A stretch of DNA of 58,574 nucleotides, from assembly GCA_964544155.1 (NCBI GenBank), contig CAZJAH010000016.1, positions 1 to 58,574 of the forward strand, in the 5' to 3' direction. This DNA comes from CAZJAH01 sp964544155. GTDB lineage: Bacteria; Bacteroidota; Ignavibacteria; Kapaibacteriales; UBA2268. The notes under the pieces were generated by a model. The model did not search any database, was not told the origin of the DNA, and worked only from the letters and a program-made list of their open reading frames with translations. Position 1 is the first letter of the stretch, and every line of letters begins with the position of its first letter. Both the position numbers and the translations under genes were made by a program. Of this stretch, positions 35,257 through 43,773 are shown piece after piece.

Positions 35257-37799
35257 TGCCGGGGCTTTTGTTCAAATCAGCCATAAAGTTCACAGTAAAG
35301 CATCCCTGGCAGATATTTTTATCCATACTGGGTATTTCACTCGGTGTAGGGGTGGTGGTATCGATAGATATCGCGAACCAGAGTTCATCCCGGTCTTTTG
35401 AGTTATCGATGGAAAGCGTTTCCGGAAGTACTACCCATGAGGTCAGCGGCGGCCCTTCCGGGGTACCTGATTCCCTTTATTATCAAATAAGGGATATCAG
35501 CGGATTCTATAATGCCGCGCCTGTAATAGAAAGATACATTACCGTGAAGAGCGATCCGGACAGGACTTTTTCCCTTTTGGGGATTGATCCGCTTGCCGAA
35601 GCAAATTTCAGGCCCTATCTCTCTGGGCTTAGCGGCAGAATATCGGCAGGCCTGGATGCTTTTCTCATTAGTGATAACGCCGTTCTGATGTCAGTCGCCG
35701 CAGCTGAGAATATGGGGTTCGCCCCCGGCGATACGCTTTCGATCATGTCAGGAGCGGAACAGAAAAGTTGTGTACTGGCAGGCCTTATTTATCCTGAAGA
35801 CAAAAAAAGCAGGCTCGCTCTCGAAAGCGTAATGATCACGGATATATCCACCGCTCATGAGCTGCTGGGCAATTATGGCAGGCTTTCCCGTATCGACCTG
35901 ATAATAGAGGACAGCACGAAATTGGATGAGATAAAAACCTCTTTGCCGGCGGGGATAGTCCTGGAAAGCTCAGCAGCGCGTACGAATGTTTCTAAGCAGA
36001 TGGTCAGCGCTTTTAATGTGAACCTTACCGCAATGAGCCTACTGGCGCTAATTGTGGGCATGTTCCTTATATATAATACGATGACATTTTCTGTTGTGAG
36101 AAGAAAGACCTATCTTGGGCTGCTGCGCACATTGGGGGTTACGAAGAAAGAAATATTCCGCCTTGTAATTACCGAAGCTCTAATATTGGGAATAGCCGGA
36201 TCGATTATCGGGGCCCTGCTGGGTATTTTGCTGGGTAAAGCCATGGTAGGCCTTGTTACCCGTTCGATAAATGACTTATACTTTGTATTGAATGTCAGAG
36301 AGATAGAAATACCGCCTCTTACAATACTCAAGGGGATTGTGCTCGGTATAGCCGCTACATTCCTGGCGGCGCTGAGGCCCGCCCGCGAGGCAGTTGAAAT
36401 GCCGCCCCGCACAGTGCTGAGCAGGTCCGTACAGGAAAGTTCGCTTCAAAAACGTATGAAACTATACCTTGTGGCAGGAATAATTGCTATTGCCGCCGGA
36501 ATAGCTGTCCTACAAATCCCTACCGATAGTATATTCCTGAGCTACGCCGGAATACTGCCGTTAATACTTGGATTTGCCCTGCTTACGCCGTCTACAATCG
36601 TGCTGATGATACGGCTTATCCGCCCAATTATAGGGAAATTCGCCGGCTCGATCGGCAAAATGGCTGCCCGGGGAGTAGAGAGCCAGCTCAGCCGTACGGG
36701 TATAGCTGTGGCCGCTCTGGCGGTAGCTGTTTCCGCGGCGGTGGGGGTAGGCACAATGGTCAGCAGCTTCCGCGGAACTGTAGTCCACTGGCTGGAAAAC
36801 AGGCTTATAGCGGATATTTATGTTTCCGCGCCTAGCATGATTTCCCGCTTCAATGATGCGCCTTTTGATAAGTCTATCGCAGACAGCGTCAGAAAGATTG
36901 ATGATGTAAAAAGCATGAACCTATACCGTGAATTTCAGGTGCGCCATGAAGGAAAGCTTATACACGTACTAGCGGCAGCGATCTCTGTTTACAGTTATGA
37001 TACTTTTATGGCTAAGGAAGGTAACCGTGAGGAAGTTTGGAATGCTTTCGAAAATGATGAGGCCGTGCTTGTTTCCGAGCCTTTCGCGTACAGAAATGAG
37101 CTCGATATTGGTGACAGCCTGGAAATACCTACGGACAGAGGCCTAAATAAATTCAGGGTAGCGGGCATATATTATGATTACAGCTCTGATATGGGGCTTG
37201 TACTAATGCACCGCTCAGTTCTTAAGAAATACTGGGATGACCGTATGCTCTCCGGCCTGGCGGTATTCGCCAAAGAGGGTGTTAATACGGACAGCCTGAT
37301 ATATAAGATACGTGCACGAATGCCGGAAGGTACGCAAATGATTGTAAGGTCAAATAAAAAACTGCTGGATGAATCCGTAAAAGTTTTTGACAGGACTTTT
37401 ATCATAACTAATGTTTTGCAGCTTCTGGCTATCGGTGTGGCATTTATGGGTATACTTTCAGCGCTTACCGCCCTGCAACTAGAGCGCGCACGTGAACTTG
37501 GCATATTGCGGGCTACAGGCCTTACACCCGGGCAGCTCAGAAGGCTTGTTGCCATGCAGACAGGAATAATGGGCTTTATCGCGGGAATACTCGCGCTGCC
37601 CCTGGGCAATGTTCTGGCTTACGCCCTAATTTACCTTATCAATAAAAGGTCATTCGGCTGGACTTTGCAGTTTGAATTCATTCCTGAGCTTCAGCTTCAG
37701 GCGCTCCTGCTTTCGGTAGGCGCGGCACTGCTGGCAGGCATATATCCGGGATACAAAATGTCGAAAACTCCGCCCGCTATGGCTTTGAGGGAGGAATAA
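35256..37799 (+). CDS. Large FtsX-type ABC permease with two FtsX domains
   Basis: An 847-residue inner-membrane protein in the YbbP/AttF-G layout. It has an N-terminal helix (about 17-38), a periplasmic MacB-like domain and an FtsX unit of three helices (about 255-375). Two more helices, a second periplasmic domain and a final FtsX unit (about 715-840, ending PGYKMSKTPPAMALREE) follow. It resembles a fusion of two LolC/LolE-like permeases and so needs only one gene product for both halves. With the ATPase before it and the lipocalin after it, it may handle lipids or hydrophobic molecules at the envelope. Confidence 0.88.
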   Translation: MPGLLFKSAIKFTVKHPWQIFLSILGISLGVGVVVSIDIANQSSSRSFELSMESVSGSTTHEVSGGPSGVPDSLYYQIRDISGFYNAAPVIERYITVKSDPDRTFSLLGIDPLAEANFRPYLSGLSGRISAGLDAFLISDNAVLMSVAAAENMGFAPGDTLSIMSGAEQKSCVLAGLIYPEDKKSRLALESVMITDISTAHELLGNYGRLSRIDLIIEDSTKLDEIKTSLPAGIVLESSAARTNVSKQMVSAFNVNLTAMSLLALIVGMFLIYNTMTFSVVRRKTYLGLLRTLGVTKKEIFRLVITEALILGIAGSIIGALLGILLGKAMVGLVTRSINDLYFVLNVREIEIPPLTILKGIVLGIAATFLAALRPAREAVEMPPRTVLSRSVQESSLQKRMKLYLVAGIIAIAAGIAVLQIPTDSIFLSYAGILPLILGFALLTPSTIVLMIRLIRPIIGKFAGSIGKMAARGVESQLSRTGIAVAALAVAVSAAVGVGTMVSSFRGTVVHWLENRLIADIYVSAPSMISRFNDAPFDKSIADSVRKIDDVKSMNLYREFQVRHEGKLIHVLAAAISVYSYDTFMAKEGNREEVWNAFENDEAVLVSEPFAYRNELDIGDSLEIPTDRGLNKFRVAGIYYDYSSDMGLVLMHRSVLKKYWDDRMLSGLAVFAKEGVNTDSLIYKIRARMPEGTQMIVRSNKKLLDESVKVFDRTFIITNVLQLLAIGVAFMGILSALTALQLERARELGILRATGLTPGQLRRLVAMQTGIMGFIAGILALPLGNVLAYALIYLINKRSFGWTLQFEFIPELQLQALLLSVGAALLAGIYPGYKMSKTPPAMALREE

Positions 37800-37800
37800 A

Positions 37801-38943
37801 ATGAAAATAGTATTATCAATAATAATTATTATAGCCATTGCGGCCCTTGCATTCTTTTTGTTTTCGGGGGGTAATGATCCCGGCGCCCCCGGCTGCAAGA
37901 TAGATATATCCGAGGCTATGGCAGGTAATGACAGCGGTTATAGTAAAGCGCTTGCTCCGGTGGATTTCAAATTCCCCGAAGATTATGGCGCCCATCCGGG
38001 GTTCCGCACGGAATGGTGGTATTATACCGGCAATTTATTTACTGAAAATGGCCTGCGGTTCGGGTTTCAGTTTACCATATTTCGTCATTCTCTGAGCGCG
38101 GATAGCGCCCGCGGCAAATCCGCTTGGGCTGTTAATAATATCTACATGGGGCATTTCGCTATTAGCGATATTGAGAATGATGAATTTTACTATTTTGAAA
38201 GAATTAACAGGGAAACTCCTGGATACGCTTATGCTTCAGCCAAACCCTTTATTGTAAAGATAGGTGATTGGCGGATAGAAGGATCATTCCAGGGCGATAC
38301 TTTGTTACCCGAAATGCGGATAAGCGCCGCCGAAAAGGATATTTCCATCGATATTACCCTCATTCCCGAAAAGCCCATGGCCCTGCACGGCATAAAAGGC
38401 TTAAGCCCGAAGAGCAGTCAGCCGGGTAATGCTTCTTACTACTATTCATTTACAGATCTTAAGGCCGCCGGCACAATTGCAATTAACGGTGAAAGCCACA
38501 AAGTCAGCGGCAAGGCGTGGATGGACCGCGAATGGAGCACAAGCGCGCTCAGCCAAAGGCAGAGTGGCTGGGACTGGTTTTCGGTTAAACTGGATAAGGG
38601 CTATGACCTTATGTACTTTCAAATACGCGGCGCCGATAACCGATCGGTAGATTTTGCCAAAGGGACACTGATATATCCCGATGGAAGTACAGAAATGATT
38701 AAAATGCAGGACGCTTATGCTGAAGCCCTTGAATACTGGGATAGCCCGCTCGGAGGCAGATATCCGGTGAAATGGAAGATAACTATTCCGAAGAAAGATA
38801 TTTTGCTCGAAACTTCGGCAGTCATTAATAAGCAGGAAATGGACCTTTCCCTAAGGTACTGGGAAGGAGCGATTGATGTTAAAGGAACTTGGGGCGGCGA
38901 AAGAACAACCGGCATGGGCTACCTTGAGATGACCGGCTATTAA
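37801..38943 (+). CDS. AttH/CrtC-like lipocalin protein
   Basis: A 380-residue protein with an N-terminal membrane anchor or signal (MKIVLSIIIIIAIAALAFF) and a double lipocalin-like domain of the AttH/hydroxyneurosporene-synthase (CrtC) superfamily. The signature blocks are FRTEWWYYTGNL, FGFQFTIFRHSL and KAWMDREWSTSAL. It starts one base after the permease stop codon. The ATPase-permease-AttH order mirrors the attEFGH operon of Agrobacterium and similar sets in other phyla. The ligand is unknown; carotenoid hydratase activity is possible but not supported by nearby carotenoid genes. Confidence 0.85.
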   Translation: MKIVLSIIIIIAIAALAFFLFSGGNDPGAPGCKIDISEAMAGNDSGYSKALAPVDFKFPEDYGAHPGFRTEWWYYTGNLFTENGLRFGFQFTIFRHSLSADSARGKSAWAVNNIYMGHFAISDIENDEFYYFERINRETPGYAYASAKPFIVKIGDWRIEGSFQGDTLLPEMRISAAEKDISIDITLIPEKPMALHGIKGLSPKSSQPGNASYYYSFTDLKAAGTIAINGESHKVSGKAWMDREWSTSALSQRQSGWDWFSVKLDKGYDLMYFQIRGADNRSVDFAKGTLIYPDGSTEMIKMQDAYAEALEYWDSPLGGRYPVKWKITIPKKDILLETSAVINKQEMDLSLRYWEGAIDVKGTWGGERTTGMGYLEMTGY

Positions 38944-39069
38944 ACACAAATAGATGATACCATGATGCATTTAATCATTAAATAATAATTGTTAAATGAT
39001 TATCATGCTGGATATATGAAAGCATGATAAAACCACCCATTATTTAATTCATATTTATAATATGCAAAA

Positions 39070-40182
39070 TTAATGCAATGGCATCTTTACAAAAGGAAGT
39101 GAGAAAGTCACCTGCGTAAAGGATTCTCCGTCACTTTCAATCCTGAAACTGCCGTCATGCAGCTCAACTAAGCGCTTGGCTATTACAAGGCCAAGGCCCA
39201 CACCCTGCTGCTCATATATTGTGCGCTCGAACTGTATATACGCGCCCACATTTGCAATCTGCTCCTTGCTCATTCCCCGGCCTTCATCTTTGACGGATAT
39301 ATAGAGCAGTTCTCCTTCGAGCCACAGCTGCAGGTTTACCGGGGTTCCCTTTTCGGAAAACTTGAAGGCGTTATCAATAACTTCATCGATGACTTTATGG
39401 AAGCTTTCGGTAGATATGGTAAGCGAAATGCTTTCCACATCACTAGTAATATCAACATCCTGGAACCTATCGTATTTTTCGCCGATTATTGATGCAAGGT
39501 CAACTATCATGGCGCCCGGTTCATCTGTTCTGTGCTGTTTAAGCTGAATCCTTTTCTCCGGATTTGCCGCGAAAGATTCGATTCTTATATAAATCAGGAA
39601 GTTCTCGGTAATTCGCATAAGCCTTTTTGATGAAGAGATAATATCCTGAGAAAGCTCTTCGATTTCATCTGCTGATATGTCCTTTGAATTACTGTTCAAA
39701 TACTTGGCTGATCCTACTACCTGATTAAGCACTGTCCTGAATTCATGGGGCAGGGCATAGGTGACGTTTCTGCCAACTTCCTCAACTTTTTCCTGCACCT
39801 GCCTTTCAATAAATGAATGTTTCCGCCATTGCGCGTCAATCGCGGCTATAAGCTCATCGCGGGTGTAGGGTTTTACGAGAAAGTCATCGGCGCCTTTTTC
39901 CATACCGGCGCGCATATTTGACTTCTCCGTAAATGCGGTAAGGAAAATAAATGGGATCGTGGCAGTTATGTTGTTGCTTCTGATCTTCTCCAGCACACCA
40001 TAACCGTCCAGGCCTGGCATGGAAATATCACACAGAATAAGGTCCGGTTTCGTTTTAAAGGCTTCCTCCACGCCAGCCAGTCCGTCGGGGGCGGTAAAAA
40101 CCTCATACCCTTCAAAACGGAGCAAGGTGGAAGTGCTTTCCAAAATGAATTCCGCGTCGTCTATAACAAGAATTTTTTTCAT
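39070..40182 (-). CDS. Receiver-histidine kinase (REC-HisKA-HATPase)
   Basis: A soluble 370-residue protein with a receiver domain (Asp52 in LILCDISMPGLDG, Lys in FLVKPYT), a short coiled linker, and a histidine kinase core. The core has phosphoacceptor His146 in LPHEFRTVLN, N box DEVIDNAFKF, G1 VKDEGRGMS and G2 GVGLGLVIAKRL. With the receiver in front, it probably takes a phosphoryl signal from another kinase and passes it on. It is monocistronic and next to the AraC-linked island, which contains a lone receiver protein that could be a partner. Confidence 0.9.
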   Translation of the reverse strand: MKKILVIDDAEFILESTSTLLRFEGYEVFTAPDGLAGVEEAFKTKPDLILCDISMPGLDGYGVLEKIRSNNITATIPFIFLTAFTEKSNMRAGMEKGADDFLVKPYTRDELIAAIDAQWRKHSFIERQVQEKVEEVGRNVTYALPHEFRTVLNQVVGSAKYLNSNSKDISADEIEELSQDIISSSKRLMRITENFLIYIRIESFAANPEKRIQLKQHRTDEPGAMIVDLASIIGEKYDRFQDVDITSDVESISLTISTESFHKVIDEVIDNAFKFSEKGTPVNLQLWLEGELLYISVKDEGRGMSKEQIANVGAYIQFERTIYEQQGVGLGLVIAKRLVELHDGSFRIESDGESFTQVTFSLPFVKMPLH

Positions 40183-40701
40183 TCATTCCCGAAATATTTG
40201 TTTTATTATCTGCAAACTTGCTTTCCCAAAAGTTTTCTCTGAAAGCAGAATGCTGATTAATAGCCCTCTCTGAGGGGTTTATTCTGCAAATACTGTTTTT
40301 ACAGGCTATCTGTTATTAATTTCTATTTTTCCAATGTAACTTATTCGAAATTGTTAAAGAACAATCTTAAAAAAATAATGATTTTTATCCTTAGTTGCAA
40401 TATTCATTATCAATCTTTTTAAATTGGCTAAATCATTTGTTATCTCGGTAAATTATTAAACCGGCTTGCAAATATATAAATAATAATGGCCAGAATTGTC
40501 CTGTGTCAAGCTTAATTTAAGTATTATTTCTTTATTATTTTCATAAATCAATCATTTCAGCAAATAATGTAATTGTATTATCAATTTGTTGTCTTAATAA
40601 AATTTGCTTAAATTAATTTATAGTATTGCTCAGTCAAAATGGCAAAAATAATACATTACTTTAATAATTTCGGATTAAATTGATCTGAATTTGACATACA
40701 T
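40183..40701. other. AT-rich intergenic region before the AraC-type gene
   Basis: About 520 AT-rich bases between divergent genes. Apart from a short CCCTC/GAGGG palindrome at 40264, I see no hairpin, repeat or small gene. It must contain promoters for both sides. Confidence 0.5.
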
Positions 40702-41262
40702 ATGAAAATATTTATAAAAAATATGGTTTGCATTCGTTGTAAGATGATTGTTAGTTCTGAATTGGAAAAGTTAGGACTGGAATACCGAAATCTTATTTTG
40801 GGAGAAGTAGATTTACTTGAAAATATCTCACAGGAAAAATTAGATGATTTGGATATTGGTTTAAAAAGATTCGGCCTGGAGCTAATAATTGATAAACGAG
40901 CAAAAATAATTGAAAAAATAAAAACTATCATTATTGAGCAAATTCATTATTCTGAAGAAGAAGTGAAAGCCAATTTTCCCAAGCTTCTTAGCCAGCAGTT
41001 GAATTATAATTATAAATATCTGTCAAATCTTTTTTCTGAGATGCACGGCACCACCATAGAACATTTTATCATCAATCAAAAGATCGAACGCGTAAAGGAA
41101 TTACTTGTTTATAATGAACTTAATCTATCGGAAATTGCCTGGAAATTAAATTATAGCAGTGTGCAGCATTTATCCAATCAATTTAAAAAAATCACCGGAT
41201 TAACACCGTCATTCTTCAAAAAAATGAAAGACAAAAGACGCAGCGGCCTCAATGAAATTTAA
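40702..41262 (+). CDS. AraC-family regulator with HMA-like N-terminal domain
   Basis: A 186-residue protein. The first 70 residues resemble a heavy-metal-associated fold with MVCIRC in the metal-loop position. The last 100 form an AraC double helix-turn-helix domain: YKYLSNLFSEMHGTTIEHFI, then LNLSEIAWKLNYSSVQHLSN and FKKITGLTPSFFKKMK. It could sense a metal or redox signal through the two Cys. Small regulators of this layout occur in many Bacteroidota. It opens the island of stress-type genes, and direct repeats just after it (41263 and 41285) may be its own sites. Confidence 0.85.
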   Translation: MKIFIKNMVCIRCKMIVSSELEKLGLEYRNLILGEVDLLENISQEKLDDLDIGLKRFGLELIIDKRAKIIEKIKTIIIEQIHYSEEEVKANFPKLLSQQLNYNYKYLSNLFSEMHGTTIEHFIINQKIERVKELLVYNELNLSEIAWKLNYSSVQHLSNQFKKITGLTPSFFKKMKDKRRSGLNEI

Positions 41263-41295
41263 TAATGTGGGAACTGTAATACATTAATGTGGGAA
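41263..41295 (+). promoter_or_regulatory. Candidate AraC-type operator before the RRM gene
   Basis: TAATGTGGGAA occurs at 41263-41273 and again at 41285-41295, a 22-base period, close to two helical turns. Bases after each copy also agree in part. AraC proteins usually bind such direct repeats. It lies about 115 bases before the RRM start. Confidence 0.45.
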
Positions 41296-41409
41296 TTATA
41301 CAACATATACGCAAAATTATATGATGTTTCCAAAAATTAAAATTGTATATTGGAAATCAGGAAAGACATTAGTGTGTTTCTGATTATTTACTATCAAACA
41401 GGAATGTTT

Positions 41410-41673
41410 ATGAAAATATTTGTAGGTAACCTTCCCAACGAATTGACTGAAGAAGAATTAAACTCACATTTTAAAGGCTTTGGAGAAATTAAGTCTTTAA
41501 AAATTATTACAGACAGAGATACCGGCAAATCCCGTGGCTTTGGTTTTATCGAGATGCCTGAAAATGCTGGAAGAAAAGCAATTCAGGATTTAAACGAAAC
41601 TGAAATCCAGGGTAGACAGATTACAGTTAATGAAGCAAAGGAAAGACAGCAAACTAATAGAAGAAATTATTAG
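41410..41673 (+). CDS. RRM-domain RNA-binding protein
   Basis: An 87-residue single RNA recognition motif. RNP2 is KIFVGNLP at the N-terminus and RNP1 is KSRGFGFIEM. The tail is short and basic (KERQQTNRRNY). Such proteins in bacteria bind RNA, are often induced by cold or other stress, and may act as RNA chaperones. The ATG at 41410 is chosen because the RRM begins at once; the frame extends to a TTG at 41350 with unconserved residues. Confidence 0.92.
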   Translation: MKIFVGNLPNELTEEELNSHFKGFGEIKSLKIITDRDTGKSRGFGFIEMPENAGRKAIQDLNETEIQGRQITVNEAKERQQTNRRNY

Positions 41674-42255
41674 TACTTCGCAAAAACACACAGCAAAAAT
41701 ACTGAAACCTCGCCAAGTTGTGCCTGACTATTATATGGTCAGCGAATACCGAAAAAATTAGCAATTTTTTATCAACCCTGGTTAAATTTCACTGAAAATC
41801 TCTTGAAGAGGATAAAGGCAAAGGCCGGGCAAAAGTTATCTGTCATGGTGATTTCATAAGCTGTTAAGACACACTTTCGAAAAACATATGATAAGAATGA
41901 CGATTCTGAAATGGAATACCGTCAGATGCACTATATAGGCGATTGCTTATAGATTTTAGATTTGGGAAAACCGATATATAACAGCGCGAATTTTTTTTCG
42001 GATACATAAAGCTTTAATGAAGCTGAGAGGAAAAGCTGAATCTTGAATAAATTTGGCTAAATAAAAGGCAATAAAAAGAGAAAAAATAAATACTGCTAGC
42101 CTCCGGCAATATATCGCGCCTAATACGGACACCAATTATTGGTATCATCGGTTTCTCAAATCTATTTAATGTTAAGAATTAGATGCACTACTAGGAGACA
42201 AAATCTGGATGTATTCAGTCATTATTGATGGAAGAACATTTTTTTAATATACCCA
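41674..42255. other. 580-base region without a recognisable gene
   Basis: AT-rich DNA with stops in all frames. Short open pieces (for example around 41910-41950 and 42117-42170) look like scraps of former coding sequence but match nothing I recognise. No strong hairpin or tRNA was seen. Confidence 0.5.
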
Positions 42256-42699
42256 ATGAACATCCCAAAATCACTCACCTCTCACCCTGTAAATAATAAG
42301 AATTCAGAAACGGCAGCTATGGCAAAACAAGGAAAAGTCCTAATTGTAGAAGACGATCTGATCAGTTGTAAATATCTAGCACTTGTACTAAAAAGGGCCG
42401 GAATAGAAAATTTGGCCGTTGAAAACGGTTTAAAAGCCATTGAGAAAGTACAGAATAATTCTGATATCGGCGTGATTTTAATGGATATCAGAATGCCTGG
42501 AATGGACGGGATAGAAGCCGCAAAACAAATTAAAAAAATGAAGCCTCATCTACCCATTATTGTGCAGACAGCTTATGGATTCAGTCAAGAAAAAGAAGAC
42601 ATTTTAGCTATGTGTTGTGATGATTATTTATCTAAACCTATAAGAATTGAGAAACTAATGAAAACTATCAAAAAGTATATAACAATGGATAATGAATAA
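42256..42699 (+). CDS. Stand-alone CheY-like receiver protein
   Basis: A 147-residue receiver domain with a 25-residue N-terminal tail. The acidic pocket is VEDD (32-34), the phosphoacceptor is Asp77 in VILMDIRMPGMDG, the switch Thr lies in VQTAYG and the Lys in LSKPI. There is no output domain, so it must act by binding another protein or by relaying phosphate, possibly with the receiver-kinase at 39-40 kb. Confidence 0.9.
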   Translation: MNIPKSLTSHPVNNKNSETAAMAKQGKVLIVEDDLISCKYLALVLKRAGIENLAVENGLKAIEKVQNNSDIGVILMDIRMPGMDGIEAAKQIKKMKPHLPIIVQTAYGFSQEKEDILAMCCDDYLSKPIRIEKLMKTIKKYITMDNE

Positions 42700-42719
42700 T
42701 TATTAAACTAAAATGTGAA

Positions 42720-42749
42720 TTATGTAACAAATTGTTTGCCTTATGTAAC
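42720..42749 (+). promoter_or_regulatory. Candidate operator before the CsbD-like gene
   Basis: TTATGTAAC occurs at 42720-42728 and 42741-42749, a 21-base period. The DNA before the first copy (AAATGTGAATTATGTAAC) resembles the repeats before the RRM gene. Both could be sites for the AraC-type protein. Confidence 0.45.
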
Positions 42750-42815
42750 TATCTTAAATCTCAATTTATTATATTGCTCTCAATAATTTTATAACTTCCT
42801 AAAGGAAACATTCAA

Positions 42816-43124
42816 ATGAAAAAAGCAGAACAGATCGAGAACCAGGAAAAACAGATCGAGAACCAGGAAAAACAGATCGAGAACCAGGAAAAACAGGCCG
42901 CGAACCAGGAAAAACAGGCCGCTGTGAAAGAATATTTTTTGGAAAAGGAAATCTGGGAAACAAAAAAAAATAAGCTCATGGAGAAATTCCCAGAATTAAC
43001 AGACGAGGACCTTACTTTAGAAGATGGTAAAGTGGACGGGATGCTAGAAAAAATCCATTCCAAGATAGGGAACGCAATCGGGAAAACGAAAGAAGGATTA
43101 CACAGTTTTATCAAATCTCTCTGA
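42816..43124 (+). CDS. CsbD-like stress protein with heptad-repeat head
   Basis: A 102-residue protein. Residues 6-33 are four seven-residue units, three QIENQEK and one QAANQEK, which would form a short coiled coil. From about residue 50 the pattern KLMEKFPELTDEDLTLEDGK, then VDGMLEKIHSKIG and KTKEGL, matches the CsbD family of small general-stress proteins (normally about 60-70 residues). The function of CsbD proteins is not known. The repeat head is encoded by exact 21-bp tandem repeats. AAAGGA precedes the ATG. Confidence 0.75.
   Translation: MKKAEQIENQEKQIENQEKQIENQEKQAANQEKQAAVKEYFLEKEIWETKKNKLMEKFPELTDEDLTLEDGKVDGMLEKIHSKIGNAIGKTKEGLHSFIKSL
42831..42914 (+). repeat. 21-bp coding tandem repeats (3 exact + 1 variant)
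   Basis: Units at 42831, 42852 and 42873 are identical; the fourth at 42894 differs at the codons that change Ile-Glu to Ala-Ala. Each unit adds one heptad to the coiled-coil head of the CsbD-like protein. Confidence 0.95.
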
Positions 43125-43223
43125 TAGATAATCTGATTGAATAAAACAACTAAGTGGAAACATTCCCGAATATCCCCCGAGAATATACATCAACTTCACT
43201 AGCCCGATTGCGGGTATCATATA

Positions 43224-43242
43224 GCGTTTAAAATTTAAACGC
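43224..43242. promoter_or_regulatory. Palindrome upstream of the cupin gene
   Basis: GCGTTTAAA and TTTAAACGC are perfect inverted arms with a single A between them, 20 bases before the cupin ATG. It looks like a repressor operator, not a terminator. A weaker CCCG/CGGG hairpin lies just before it at 43203. Confidence 0.5.
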
Positions 43243-43262
43243 AGAAATAGCTTAGGCAGGGC

Positions 43263-43628
43263 ATGGAATATTTGAAAAAAAACTCAGGTAAAAATATAAA
43301 TGTTGAGAAATCAATAGCAATGATTACAGTTGAAATTATTGAATATAAATCAGGTTCGATAATAAGCAAAACTATAATCAACAAAAGAACTGGCAAAGTG
43401 AATGTTATGTCATTTGACATAGGTGAATCTTTATTAGAAACAACAATTCCTTTTGACGCTTACGCAGAAATAATTGATGGTAAGGCGGAGATAATAATTG
43501 ACGGGACATCCCATATACTGAATACAGGCCAGTCGATTGTTATACCCGCTCATGCGGCAAGTATAATCAATGCAAACGAAAGATTCAAAATGATACAGAC
43601 AATTATCAAAAGTGGGTATGATAATTAA
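43263..43628 (+). CDS. Small cupin protein
   Basis: A 121-residue protein with a single cupin barrel. IDGKAEIIIDG and LNTGQSIVIPAHAASIINAN are the recognisable turns. The metal ligands are mostly absent: only one histidine remains in the second motif. The function is unknown; similar short cupins accompany stress-type genes in Bacteroidota. Confidence 0.75.
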   Translation: MEYLKKNSGKNINVEKSIAMITVEIIEYKSGSIISKTIINKRTGKVNVMSFDIGESLLETTIPFDAYAEIIDGKAEIIIDGTSHILNTGQSIVIPAHAASIINANERFKMIQTIIKSGYDN

Positions 43629-43773
43629 CTAAAAACGCAACAAAGGTTTTATCCGAGTGTGTGTTTTATAAATTAAAAGAATTGGAAGAAGTGCTTCCGA
43701 ACCATAGTAAACGATGTTTCTAATGAAATAGTTGTTTGCTTTCAAAAATTTATTTTGAAAAGGAATTGAAATT

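Noticed and set aside
42812..43114. Minus-strand reading frame with CFSWFSI repeats
   Set aside because: It is the antisense image of the 21-bp repeats in the CsbD-like gene; the plus-strand frame has a ribosome binding site and a family match.
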